A stretch of DNA of 64,000 bases from Diplonema papillatum (Eukaryota; Euglenozoa; Diplonemea; Diplonemida; Diplonemidae): positions 186,001 through 250,000 of the forward strand of contig JAPJBO010000170.1 in NCBI GenBank assembly GCA_030068145.1, written 5' to 3'. The notes under the pieces were generated by a model. The model had not been told where the DNA came from and ran no database searches. It saw nothing but the letters and a program-made list of their open reading frames with translations. Of the stretch, positions 28,783 to 38,760 are shown piece by piece. How positions within the stretch are numbered: the first letter of the stretch is position 1; each line of letters starts with the position of its first letter. The position numbers were made by a program, and so were the translations under genes.

Positions 28783-28970
28783 CAACGATTGGCTAAGGAA
28801 ATAGCAGTCTGTGCACCACGATGCGACTCGTCTGTCCTTTGCCGTTTTACCCTGGGTGTCTATAACAACACACACACACCAACAGAAACATAAAAACCAA
28901 CAACAAAACAAAACACTCCGCACACAAATCAATTTTCGCTCAGCCAGCTCCTCCTCGCCGCGCGGACACA

Positions 28971-28998
28971 GTGTGTGTGTGTGTGTGTGTGTGTGTGT
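28971..28998 (+). repeat. (GT)14 microsatellite
   Basis: Alternating GT directly before the 29077 exon candidate. Confidence 0.95.
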
Positions 28999-29076
28999 AG
29001 TGGGAGCTTGCAAAGCGCTTTTCCCGGGAGCAAGGAACCGACGAGACGAGAGCCGGCGGGTCGAACACCCCCTCGC

Positions 29077-29567
29077 ATGGTCTGTTTGCGCACGCGACGG
29101 AGTCGATCCGCGAATGCACGAGTCCGGGAAGCCGATGACGCGTGCGGGGTAGATGTCTTGATCGCGCAGCTGAAGCAGCACTTGGAGGATGCCGGTTTGT
29201 ACGACGACCCGGCGGGGGCGCTGCGGGAGATGCAGAGCTGGTCCGCAGCCATGCAGCAGCAAATAGTTGCCGGCGAGCCGGGCGAGACCGACCAGTCGAC
29301 CACGCCCGACCCCGTTCGGTGCATCTCCGACTCCGACGAATCGAACCCCGCCCTCGAGCCGCCGCTCGTGCGCGGCTCGCAGGGGAACTCCTGTCTATCT
29401 TCCCACTACACCAACCCGATCTCCAGCGCTTCGCGAGCCCCCGTGCCCTTCTCCACCTACGTGGCACCGCCGTTCACCGCCGCAAGCCCGATGGCGTTCA
29501 TGATTCTGGTTTGGCTTCCCCGCTCTCCCGCATTCTTTCATTATAGCCCACCACATACTTCTCGCTA
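29077..29567 (+). CDS. Candidate 5' exon, unknown protein
   Basis: ATG at 29077, open to a stop at 29567. The GC-rich part encodes VLIAQLKQHLEDAGLYDDP, then LREMQSWSAAMQQQIVAGE, an acidic Ser-rich stretch and a Pro/Ser/Tyr-rich end near 29500. Amphipathic helix plus acidic linker looks real; the last ~20 codons are AT-richer and are probably intron. No GTAYGY donor is evident. It could be the first exon of the hemerythrin-domain gene whose other exons begin 8 kb downstream; this is not shown. Confidence 0.4.
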
Positions 29568-29912
29568 AAAGTACTTGTCATGCGTACGCAGTGTATCTTA
29601 TGACGTTGTAGCTCATGTCGTCATGTGCATGTGGTGTATCGTATGAGGCTGCAACATCCTGTGTAGTTGTAGTTACAGCTTCATGTGTGCGCGGTGCATT
29701 TTACATCAGGTTGCAGCGTCATGTGTCCTGTGTGTGTCGTGTATTCTATGAGATTGCAGCATATTGTTTTGAGACTGGAGGTCCTATGAACATGCAATGT
29801 GAATAGCCTCTATTCGAGCCAACCCCACTTTTCTGTAAACGAGTTTGAAAGTGTTTTGTTTTTGACTGGAATTAGTGCGGAGCTAGCTTTTCCCCCCCTG
29901 CCCAAAAGCATA

Positions 29913-29979
29913 GGGGTGGCAGAGTGAGCTGGCGTCGGCCTTCGGGCTGGTAGGCCCGGGTTCGGACCCCGCCCATCAC
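29913..29979 (+). ncRNA. tRNA-like Pol III unit (tRNA-derived SINE or degenerate tRNA)
   Basis: TGGCAGAGTGAGCTGG (29917-29932) resembles an A box, and GGTTCGGACCC (29959-29969) matches the B box consensus GGTTCGANNCC at 10 of 11 positions. GGGGTGG at 29913-29919 can pair with CCATCAC at 29973-29979 (one mismatch, one wobble), and a TTTT terminator follows at 29982-29985. The anticodon arm is poor and total length (67 nt) short, so a working tRNA is unlikely. Confidence 0.45.
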
Positions 29980-30100
29980 ACTTTTCCGGTCGAAGATTGT
30001 TTTCGAGGTTTGTTGCGTTTCGGGGTCTAATGTGCCCGAAATTTGCGTTTTTTGCGGAGTTTCTCAGTATCTCGCGGTATTTGGGTCACCCCGCCGGCCG

Positions 30101-30103
<3 letters not shown>

Positions 30104-30132
<29 letters not shown>
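30104..30132 (+). repeat. Poly-G tract, 29 G
   Basis: Uninterrupted run of 29 G; likely G-quadruplex former and hard to sequence. Confidence 0.9.
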
Positions 30133-30139
30133 TGTGGGG

Positions 30140-30775
30140 TTCGTTTACTTTTGGAAGGTTCGTTTCTAGTTTTGGAATCGGTTCGTTTACTTTTGGAAAC
30201 TTCGTTTCTAGTTTTGGAATCGGTTCGTTTACTTTTGGAAGGTTCGAAACTAGTTTTGGAATCGGTTCGTTTACTTTTGGAAGGTTCGAAACTAGTTTTG
30301 GAATCGCTTCGTTTACTTTTGGAAGAGTTCGTTTACTTTTGGAAGTGGTTCGTTTACTTTTTCGAAAAGTTACGAACCACTTCCAAAACTAGAAACGAAC
30401 CGATTCCAAAACTAGAAACGAACCTCTTCCAAAACTAAAACGAGATCGGCCGAAATTCCAAGGGAATCGTGTCAAAAATCGACTGCGACCACCAGAAACG
30501 AACCTTTCCAAAACTAGAAACGAACCTTCCAAAACTAGTTTCGAACCTTCCAAAACTAGAAACGAACCTTCCAAAACTAGAAACGAATCTTCCAAAACTA
30601 AGAACGAGATCGGACCGAAGTTCCAAGGCAATCGTGTCCAAAAAGCGGACTCCGACCACCAGAAGCGAACCGATTCCAAAACTAGAAGCGAACCTTCCAA
30701 AACTAGAAACGAACCTTCCAAAACTAGAAGCGAACCTTCCAAGACTAGAAACGAACCTGCGAAGAGGGTCGAAAG
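30140..30775. repeat. Self-complementary satellite of TTCGTTT-ACTTTTGGAA units
   Basis: 30140-30360 is an array of GGTTCGTTTACTTTTGGAA/GGTTCGTTTCTAGTTTTGGAA units (~17-31 bp). From about 30370 the same units run in reverse orientation (TTCCAAAACTAGAAACGAACC) to 30775. The two halves can fold on each other into a very long hairpin. Two interspersed blocks (GAACGAGATCGG..CCGAA.TTCCAAGG.AATCGTGTC) occur in the second half near 30440 and 30605. Confidence 0.85.
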
Positions 30776-30785
30776 AGTTCCCCCC

Positions 30786-31235
30786 CAAAAAAAGACGCCA
30801 GATACGCAAACTCTTTCGAACGCTGCACACGGGTATCCTTCAAGTGACCTCTAACTATCTGTTGCATACGCGTATCCGGATCAGAAAGCCGAAGACTTCG
30901 TAACACTTTACCGCAACCGAAGTCGCGAACCGGGTTCGGCTTGCACTGCAAAAGCAGCATAATTGTGTCTTGCGCCCGAGCGCGGAAATCCGCCACCCGC
31001 CATTCGGCTAGAGTGCAAGAACACAATTGCGAAGCGTACTACAAACGGATAGTGTTACAAAGGCGAACGAATCATGCGAGAACCTATGGAGGGGCCCCTC
31101 GACAGCTTTCAGAACACGGCATAGTAAGTCAAGAGTCGGATAAGCGTGTGCACATTCTACTCCCGTTTGATCTGCATTTTCCACCTTGCCCCCCTTTCTT
31201 TGATCTGCTGTGTGTGTGTTTGCGGACAATTTTAT
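30786..31235 (-). repeat. Dispersed repeat R3, copy A (conserved minus-strand frame)
   Basis: About 450 bp shared with copy B (47463-47890) and copy C (48335-48870). The minus strand encodes VECAHAYPTLDLLCRVLKAV, HDSFAFVTLSVCS and, after a small frame-changing insertion, ADFRARAQDTIMLLLQCKPN and LSDPDTRMQQIVRGHLKD. The peptide is better conserved than chance, so the repeat carries part of a coding region of unknown function. It abuts the self-complementary satellite at 30775. Confidence 0.75.
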
Positions 31236-31540
31236 GTCATCCGGTTCTCGTGTATGTTAATAGCCGCTAGGATAGAAAGAATTTAGTTATAAGAATGCAG
31301 TGTTAGTAGTCTTGGCCAAAATAGCTACTATGCTTGTTTCGATCCAGTACACAACCAGTTAGCATCCATCAAAAATATTCCTCCGACCCAGGGTCACTCA
31401 ACAGCTCGCAACCTTGAAGACATGCGCCCAGGCCTTGTGACCCTGGGTGGCGTTTTCCCCCTTTTTTTGTGTTTCCGGCGACGTTCGCTCAGTCGGAAAC
31501 ACAATTTTTTTAGACTTTTTTTTTGAGAGGCCAGCCGGGG
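31236..31540. other. Spacer with a long-loop inverted repeat
   Basis: No gene. ACCCAGGGTCAC near 31386 and GTGACCCTGGGT near 31435 form a 12-bp perfect inverted repeat around ~38 bases. Confidence 0.6.
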
Positions 31541-31720
31541 TTTTTAAGGGGGTTGGCCCCGGCTGCTGCGAGGGAGGTAAAGGGTGCTGATGATGGAATG
31601 TTGATGACGGAGCTGATAGGAGATGGAGGTTTTAAGGGGGTGGCCCCGGCTGCTGCGAGGGAGGTGAAGGGTGCTGATGATGGAATATTGATGACGGAGC
31701 TGATAGGAGATGCAGGGGTG
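31541..31720 (+). repeat. Two tandem ~89-bp copies
   Basis: TTTTAAGGGGGT.GGCCCCGGCTGCTGCGAGGG...GAGCTGATAGGAGATG occurs twice (starts near 31541 and 31630) with few differences, just beyond the 3' end of the MULE locus. Confidence 0.8.
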
Positions 31721-31939
31721 GGGGACTGAAGTTGGGACGACGACTAGGTTCCCACGCGTATGCACTACTTCGGAAGTTTCTTCAAAGCGGCTCTTTCGAC
31801 TGGAGGTGGTCAGCACGCAGCAGGTCGCGGGCAATGCAGGTGGTTCCGGCTTTTCGGATGACCGCTATGCTACGAGATACCCGTCGCGGGCATTGTCGTG
31901 TCGGCAGCTAGGTGGACGGAGAACGGTGGTGCTCGTCAG

Positions 31940-33088
31940 CTACGAGGATCTTAGCTTCTTTGACTGCTTTGAGTGCGGCTTCGAGCTCTTTGCTGGTGGC
32001 TTCTTTTGCGACGGCCTAGCCCGTTTTGTGCCAACAACTGACGGCGGTGCGGACGACGATGCGGACGACGATGTGGACGACAATGTGGACGACAATACAG
32101 AAAGCTTTGAGTGCGGCTTCGAGCTCTTTGCGGGTGGCTTCTTTTGCGACGGCTTACCCCGTTTTGTGCCAACAACTGACGGCGGTGCGGACGACGATGC
32201 GGACGACGATACAGAAGCTCGACGGGATGTTGCGGGTTTCGCGGCCCCCTTTTTTCCTTTCGCTGAGGGTTTCGCGGGCTTTGCTCGTGCTCTTTTCGAT
32301 GATGGTTTAGCAGGTGCTGCGGTGTCAGCAGCCACATGAACTCGAGTGAACGCAGAGACTTCTCGGAAGACGTCTGGGAGTTCGCGCATCAGACTTGATC
32401 CTTGCATCGCCGCAGCCATGTGCTCTGCAATCGAGATGAGTGCCGCTCGAGGAGGACGTGCTGTCTCCCCTCTCATCACGGAGACTACGCACACGCAACC
32501 TGCGCAAGTCTCGTCAAACGCGGCAGGGCTGCACGTACAGCTCCTGTGCCCAGCCGAGGAGTATGCCACGGAATACTCCTTGATTCGAGCAGCAATGAGC
32601 TCAAAGGCATCATCTGCTCGCTGTGTAACGAGCAGGGGGTTCGTTTTGTGGCTGTCAAAGACAAACCACGCCGTCCCTGCCCGCCACGCGACGAAGCTGT
32701 AGGCCCCGGTCGTAAAGATTATGTACGCCAGGTTGCCCGTGGGGACGAAGAGGGCCGCCACCTTAGAGGTCAGCCCGGGGTCCGCACCGTTTAGGGTCGG
32801 TGCTGCTCCCAAGCAGAGGAGCGCCTTGATCCCCACCTTCGCAGCAGGCTCGTCTGGAAGCACGTAGCCGGACCCATGTGCACCACTAAGACGTGGCAGG
32901 AATTCCTCGTCATACACCACTGCGCTCACGATGAGAACCACGTGCGCGATCTTGTCGTACTGTGCGCCCAGTTCATCTATGAGACTGAGTACAGATACGG
33001 TGCAAGAGCTGCGTTCACGGAGCAGGAGCTGGGCTGTGTTGTCGCGGTAGCGATGCCAGGAGCGTACTGGGAAAACCCAATTTCGCTG
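31940..33088 (-). pseudogene. Peptidase-like domain with H1-like basic tail, 3' part of the MULE locus
   Basis: Open from ~33088 (after a TAA) to a stop at 31940. The part read by the longest frame from 32941 has 333 residues; the same frame is open upstream (SLIDELGAQYDKIAHV). WFVFDSHKTN (H98 of the 333) and an upstream Cys motif in the overlapping frame suggest a papain-fold or deubiquitinase-like cysteine peptidase; this is inference. Residues ~200-333 are a Lys/Ala/Pro/Ser tail with a duplicated 28-residue block (APPSVVGTKR...SSKPHSK). The overlap with the end of the transposase frame means one frameshift near 32980-33000 separates the two halves of the domain. Confidence 0.5.
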
Positions 33089-35295
33089 TTAAAGGTAGCA
33101 TCCGCCATCACAACCGGGGGGATCGGCGTTGAACCCCCACTGCACCATCGTTCGAACCTTTGAAAACGGTTCGGGTCTCCTTGCCATTCGCCAGGCATGT
33201 TCAAATACATGAACATGTGACTCAGACATGTCGACGTAACCGACAGCAACGTGCAAGTTGTCCCGCGGCGGAGGTTGTCCTTCTCCAAGGACATCCTGAT
33301 CCATCGGGGGGGAACGGCTTCTAACTCGCCGTTATAGTTGCTCAGTTGCAAGAAGTGCGAAGAGGAATCGATGTGGGCTTTGTAATTGTATTCATTTGAC
33401 CCAAACTTCTTGTCACACAGCTCGCACACGAACTCCGACTCCCGTGGCTTCTTCGTCGTCACCTTTCCCAGGTTCTTTTGCGGTGCTGTCTGAGTAAACA
33501 GCGCACTGTTGGCGCGGTTGTTTCCACGCCAGTGCTTCGTACTCAGTTCAATCAGGCATGGGCAAATCCCAAACTGGTTGAAGCGTTTGCAGCTACACCA
33601 GTCAATCGTGGTTTCGCGCATGTGCAATCCCACATACGCTTCTGTTGCTTCAAGACGCTGGCCCTCCTTCGCTTTCTGCACATCCTGTCGGTACATCTCC
33701 ACGTGAGCGGCCGTCACCTCCGGCAACCGACCGTTGCCGCACCGCTTCCAGCGGTACCCGCGCATCTCGTCGTTAGAACCTACGGCAAAAAAAAGAACGA
33801 GGGCGTTTGCCTCATCTACCCAGTCAGCCGGGCAACGGGGGATTGTCCGTGCCATGCTGATATCGTCGCGTGCCTTCTTAAGGACCGCAGGGAGATGTTC
33901 GTGTACGAGACGTCGCAGGAACAATTCCAAGGACGGTGCTGCGGCGCGAGAACCGCCACCAGTGCGGGTGGCCGCTTTTGTTCGCCGGTGCCAACTTTCC
34001 ACAGGGGTGGCCCTCGAGGACCCGTAAGGGCCAGCGAAATACCACCCCCGCCTGCCCCCGTCCCACCAGTTTGCTCGGAAATACCTTGTTAAAGCGGCTC
34101 CCTGCGGACTCGATGCAGCCCATTCTTTCATCAAGGCCTCACTGGTTTGCTCGAACAGGGAGGTGGAGCTGCAGTTCGCCAGCAATTGCAGATCGTCTAT
34201 GATCCTGACGCGAAGCACGGGAGTGTCTCCACTGGACTTCAGCTGCGGGTGAACAGCTGCAAACATGTGGTATAAGCACATGAGCCATTTCACCCGCTCG
34301 CCGAACTTCTGTTGCGCCGCACGGTACCACCACTTGGTGTTGTCGGTCTGGCAAAACTTGGGACCCTCCCACTCTGATCCCATTATATCCGACAGCAACT
34401 TCCATGTGTTCGTGGCGGTCCACTCTGTCTGCTCCTGGTTTGTAAGTACGCAAGCCAACGGAAAGCAAGTACCACACTTCCCGCGGCTTACGAACCACAC
34501 AAGACAGATGGTGCCTGAAAGCTCCACCTTCTGCGTACCGTCAATGGCAATGACGAGGTGGTCCTTCGGTGCCCGCTTCGGGACGATGACTACCACGTAG
34601 TCCGTTCCGTTAGGGTCGAAACGGTATTTGCAGACAAAGTCTGCGTGTTGGTTGTCGTCCCCTTCATGTTTAAGCTGGGCGGCCCACTTCCCGATCGCCA
34701 AAGCAGGGCCGCGCAGCCCCGCGGGAAGACTGGCCGGAACAACGCCGACCTCGACCGCTTGGGTCTTCGTCTGTTCCCGGATACGGAACTGCTTTATGGC
34801 GGTCGTCGTGTACCTCCTCCGGCAGAACGAGGCGAGCTCCGCTGCCGTGTAGGCCGGGTTCTCCAGGGTATCCCACGTCTGCACCTTCCCCATACGCTGC
34901 GCAATCTGCTCCGAGGTAGCGTTGGGATTCTCGCTGAGAAAGCGGCTCACATCTGGGAGCTGCTTCAACCGGTTGTTCATATTCTTCAGGGGTGCCTCGT
35001 CATCGTGTTCGAGGCACTTCTCAGGGTCACAAAGCCGCCATCTTCCGCACGGCTCCCGCTTTGCGGTGAAGCCCCCCGGACACAGCCGTGCACTTACTTC
35101 TGCGGTGCTCTCTTTCCGCATCTTCAACGCTACCTGGGCTTCCGTGAGCGCGGGGTCGCTCCAGCTCTTGGCGCAGTCGGTTGCGGGCTTCCGCCACGCG
35201 AGTAGCTTCCACCTCGGTCTTGAGGGTGCGTCGGCATACCAACTGCATCTCCCTCCCAGTTTTCCCGACAAAGGAGCCCCCGAGCACGACCCCAC
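32977..35295 (-). pseudogene. MULE transposase with SWIM and C2H2 zinc fingers
   Basis: 772-codon open frame. Catalytic residues fit Mutator: D252 in VIAIDGTQK, D318 in FCQTDNTKWW, the C-X2-H at 340-343 (MCLYHMFAAV) and E433 in PVESWHRRTK. A SWIM-type motif follows (C567-S-C569...C578-P-C580, with Cys where His is usual) and then a C2H2 finger (C624-X2-C627...H641-X5-H647). Natural-looking sequence upstream of its first codons and after about 33310 continues in another frame, with switches next to G-runs at 33306-33312 and 33116-33121. Hence I treat it as broken by indels, or as affected by sequencing error. Near the end, SSCSVNAALAP looks like a peptidase Cys motif. Transposition would need a repaired or second copy. 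Confidence 0.75.
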
Positions 35296-35537
35296 GTTGC
35301 TTCATCTCCCCCTCGGTGTACAGCGTCGGGGCGGCCGGTCTGGCAAGGTGGGTGCGTCGTGGTGTGTTATCTCTGCTTGGGCCAGTTTCTGTGGCACTCC
35401 CTTCCTGTGCCTGGGTGCTTGGCATGGGCGCTGGTGTCTGTGGGACAGGCGCAGGGGTGACTGGTGATGGTGGGATGACAGGCGCTGGTGTGATTGCTGA
35501 TGGTTGTGGTATGACAACAGGCGCGGGGGCTTCTTCA

Positions 35538-35837
35538 ATGGAGGCTTTGCTTCGGCTCGTGGAGTTGAAGCAGGCGGGTTACGTGAGCGAGTCTGAATTT
35601 CAGATCATGAAATCAGACATAACAAATGCTGCGCGCAACAACGCCGGCCTGCCAGCCGCACTCGGACCGCCCCCTGTCGTCGAAACGCCACCGCCCATGC
35701 CTGACCCGGTCGTTCCACCTGCACCATCGCCAATCATGGACATCGTGTTTCTTTTTGGGGTGAGACTAGATTTCGTTTTCATGCTTAAAGGCTTCGTACT
35801 GGATCGAAACAAGGAATATACAATTAGTGCAAGCTGA
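35538..35837 (+). CDS. SHOCT-like small ORF, opposite strand to the MULE
   Basis: ATG at 35538, 99 codons. LLRLVELKQAGYVSESEFQ followed by IMKSDI fits the SHOCT domain pattern (helix, short turn with G-x-(I/V), then S/T-E-x-E-F). It is followed by a Pro-rich linker (ETPPPMPDPVVPPAPSP). A GTGAGA donor at 35760 would remove the less protein-like end. It lies head-to-head with the MULE leader; the overlap of both strands here makes either reading uncertain. SHOCT domains bind nucleic acid or oligomerise in other contexts. Confidence 0.4.
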   Translation: MEALLRLVELKQAGYVSESEFQIMKSDITNAARNNAGLPAALGPPPVVETPPPMPDPVVPPAPSPIMDIVFLFGVRLDFVFMLKGFVLDRNKEYTISAS

Positions 35838-36219
35838 TTGAGTTCCACTAGGCATTCATCTTTCAACAATCGACTATATCACGATGCAAGTTAGAGACAG
35901 GTCATGGGTTATGTCGCACACAAAGCAAATATGGTTCGGTTCGAAGTTCGAAAGGAAGGGTCGATAGTCACTCAGGTAAGATGGAAAGAACTGCGTAGTT
36001 TCATTCGAACGATATGAATCCAGCCGACTCTTCCCGGCTACTCGTGCCCTTCCTCGGCGCAAAACGGAAGAGCGAAGATTCCAATTCCTTTTCAGTTTAC
36101 GAATGTCAGTAACGGCACCAGATGCAACCGACCTCCAACCAAGCGAAGGGTTGGCATAGTGGCACTCATTTGACAAGACATCGGCTAGCTCTGTGTGTGT
36201 GAAAATTTGGAAAACCATA

Positions 36220-36720
36220 GCAATAATGACCAAAAGTTGGAAAAATCTGCCAAAAATGGCCGAAATCTGGCGAAAATGGCAAAAAACTGGAAAAAATGGC
36301 AAGAATGGCCAAAAATCGGAAAAATGGCAACAATGGCCAAAATTTGGAAAAATTGGCAAAAATGGCCAAAATTTGGAATATTTGCCCAAAATCTGCAAAA
36401 AATGGCCAAAATCTGCCAAAAATGGCCAAAATCGGAAAAATGGCAAAATGGCCAAAATTTGGCCAAGATGGCCAAAATCTGGAAAATTTGGCAAAAAATG
36501 GCCAAAATTTGGAAAATTTGGCCAAGATGGCCAAAATCTGCCAAAAATGGCCAAAATCGGAAAAATGGCAAAAATGGCCAAAATTTGGAAAATTTGGCCA
36601 AGATGGGAAAATTTGGCCAAAATGGCCAAAATCTGGCAAAAATGGCCAAAATCTGGAAAAATTGGCAAAAAATGGCCAAAATCTGCCGACAATGGCCAAG
36701 ATCTGAAAAGTATGGAAATT
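36220..36720 (+). repeat. Satellite of ATGGCCAAAATCTGG-like units
   Basis: About 500 bp of imperfect short units containing GGCCAAAATTTGG, CTGGAAAAATTGGC and similar. Many units are partly palindromic (CCAAAATTTGG). All six frames are open in part, so the ORFs here are not genes. Confidence 0.85.
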
Positions 36721-36758
36721 GTGGGAAACTGTGGTAACTCCTGCAAAAACAGCCAAAA

Positions 36759-37150
36759 GTGAACGAAAATAGTTTCGAACCTTCCAAAAGTAAACGAACC
36801 GATTCCAAAACTAGTTTCGAACCTTCCAAAAGTAAACGAACCGATTCCAAAACTAGTTTCGAACCTTCCAAAAGTAAACGAAGCACTTCCAAAACTAGAA
36901 ACGAACCGATTCCAAAAGTAAACGAACCGGTTCCAAAAGTAAACGAGCCACCCAAAACTAGAAACGAACCTTCCAAAACTAGTTTCGAACCTTCCAAAAG
37001 TAAACGAAGCACTCCCCAAGCTAAATCAGCCTAAGAAGAGCCCAGAAACGAACCGATTCCAAAACTAGTTTCGAACCTTCCAAAACTAGAAACGAACCTT
37101 CCAAAACTAGAAACGAACCAAGAAGCGAACCGATTCCAAAAGTAAACGAA
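36759..37150 (-). repeat. Second TTCGTTT-ACTTTTGGAA satellite
   Basis: Same units as 30140-30775, oriented as in the second half there (GAACCTTCCAAAAGTAAACG). Ends at a poly-G tract (37149-37160). Confidence 0.85.
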
Positions 37151-37779
37151 GCGGACCCGGGGGGGGGGGGGTGTCCCCCCCGGGTACGAGCACCGACCTT
37201 AGCTTCACCCGGTCCGGACTTTACCACCCTGGCCGAACTTCGCCTCGTGCCCGAACTTTTTTTAGTACCAGCGCTTAGCACCAGAACTAAGCTTCACCAG
37301 AACTTAGCATCGCCTGAACTTAGCTTCGCCCGAACTTTACTGTTCCCCGAACTTTAACTGCTGCCTCCAGTCTCGCCCCGCGCCGGTCTTTAGCCGAGCG
37401 CACGCACTTATGTGGCGTATTTCTGGAGGTTGCAGCTGTGTACGAGGTGTATCTCACGACGTCCTCAAAAAAAATGCGGATGCCTTCGAGCTCCTTGATC
37501 TTGTACAGGCTCCCGCCCTAGGTGCGGCTTTCGAGCCCTATTTTCGGCCGAGAATCTTCGAAAGCTACCACTGTCCCCGTTTCGCAGGGGCCAACTTGCG
37601 ACGCTCGAGCGCGCGGGTGTGCTTACGCACAGTTTTCCGAATGCTGCCAGTCCAGGGTAAGTGTCGGCGTCTTCGGACAACGCAACCTGACCAACCACGA
37701 GAACGTTCATGCCATTCATGTGGTTCATGTACTCAAAAGAAATTCAGACGTGAACGCTCGCAGGATCCTGTGTTTGCAG

Positions 37780-37964
37780 GCGGGCAGTCGGTTCCGGTGC
37801 CGTTTCTGACACTCAAGGTACCAATGAGCGCCAGGGGGTGCACGGGCGAACAAAACAAGTCACACGCACAGACTCATCACGCGATCCGCGTCGGAATGAC
37901 GAAGGCCATCGAGCTGTTGGGCGAGCCAGCCACGAATCCAGAAGGCATCCAGCTGCTTGAAGAG
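37780..37964 (+). CDS. Hemerythrin-domain protein, exon a
   Basis: Acceptor GTTTGCAG (to 37779); donor GAAGAG|GTACGT at 37965, phase 0. An in-frame ATG at 37824 could be the start instead of the splice. It encodes SHAQTHHAIRVGMTKAIELL and NPEGIQLLEE, the first helix of a hemerythrin (HHE) bundle with the first metal-ligand His. Joined to exon b the helix order and spacing match the domain. Upstream exon(s), if any, are not certain. Confidence 0.75.
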
Positions 37965-38078
37965 GTACGTGTTTCCATTTTCCATCAAGAACAAGCTCGC
38001 CCCGAGGCGAGAACACGCAGCATCCAGCGCAGAGTGTAAAGGCGTGAATTCGTGAATGGGGTCAACGATGCCTGCCCC

Positions 38079-38117
38079 ATACCGCTAGCCCTGTACGAGC
38101 CACAGGGATAGCGGTAT
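38079..38117. repeat. Hairpin, 16-bp stem with one mismatch
   Basis: ATACCGCTAGCCCTGT (38079-38094) pairs with ACAGGGATAGCGGTAT (38102-38117), 7-nt loop, inside the intron between exons a and b. Confidence 0.85.
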
Positions 38118-38760
38118 GATACTCCAGCGTGGTGGGTTCTTTCAAATTCCACCACGCGAAACGATTTTAAGGGACAGGGGAATAGTTGAGTGGCAGCATC
38201 GTGACAAACATAAGACAGAAAAAAAGGTGTTTTTATTCTCCGCTTTTCTCACGAAAGGGGGAGGTCGGTACTGCGTTAGATTATGTTAGGTTCTCCCGAC
38301 TCCCATATATTGTGGTTAGCACAAACTCAAGAGGTCTAGTCAACTATGCCTTGCAGTATTAGCATTCTTTCACGAAGGAAATAGCTGGCACGGCTCATAC
38401 CTGGGGGAACCCGGCAATTCAGCGCTCTTGACCCCAACCAACCTCAACCTCACCACCCGCGCCGGTACGGGCTACATGGCAACCCCTGGTCAACATGTAT
38501 GCACGTGGGGCGGCCCAGGGCCACATCCATTGCGATGTGTCCGTGGTGTCGGTCACAGGAGTCTTTTTTTGGCTAGCCGAAGTGAGAAAAAGAGTGAAAG
38601 AGTACGTACAGCAGTGAGAAGAGAAGAGAACCGACTGTAAAAGAAGTTGGCGGTAGCACAAACTACCGGGCCAGTGGAGACCACCGCAAAAAGATTTCTA
38701 ATGTTTCCTTATCCCTCAAAACCAGCACCAATAACAACGACCCCCCCACCACCCGCGCAG

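Larger units (their letters stand above)
31940..35480 (-). mobile_element. MULE (Mutator-like) DNA transposon locus, decayed or mis-sequenced
   Basis: Minus-strand locus assembled from overlapping frames: a Pro-rich leader and basic coiled segment (about 35480-35160, frame C), the transposase core (frame A, to ~33310), a segment in frame C (33300-33120), frame A again, then frame C to 31940. Terminal inverted repeats of a classic MULE were not found; short-unit satellite in opposite orientations lies on either side (30140-30360 and 36759-37150). Confidence 0.7.

Noticed and set aside
31710-32339. Asp-rich plus-strand ORF of 209 codons
   Set aside because: Antisense of the Ser/Lys tail of the MULE locus; Asp-Asp-Ala runs mirror Ser/Val codons.
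35874-37019. 381-codon Phe/Pro/Trp-rich minus ORF
   Set aside because: Reads through two short-unit satellites; repeats explain it fully.
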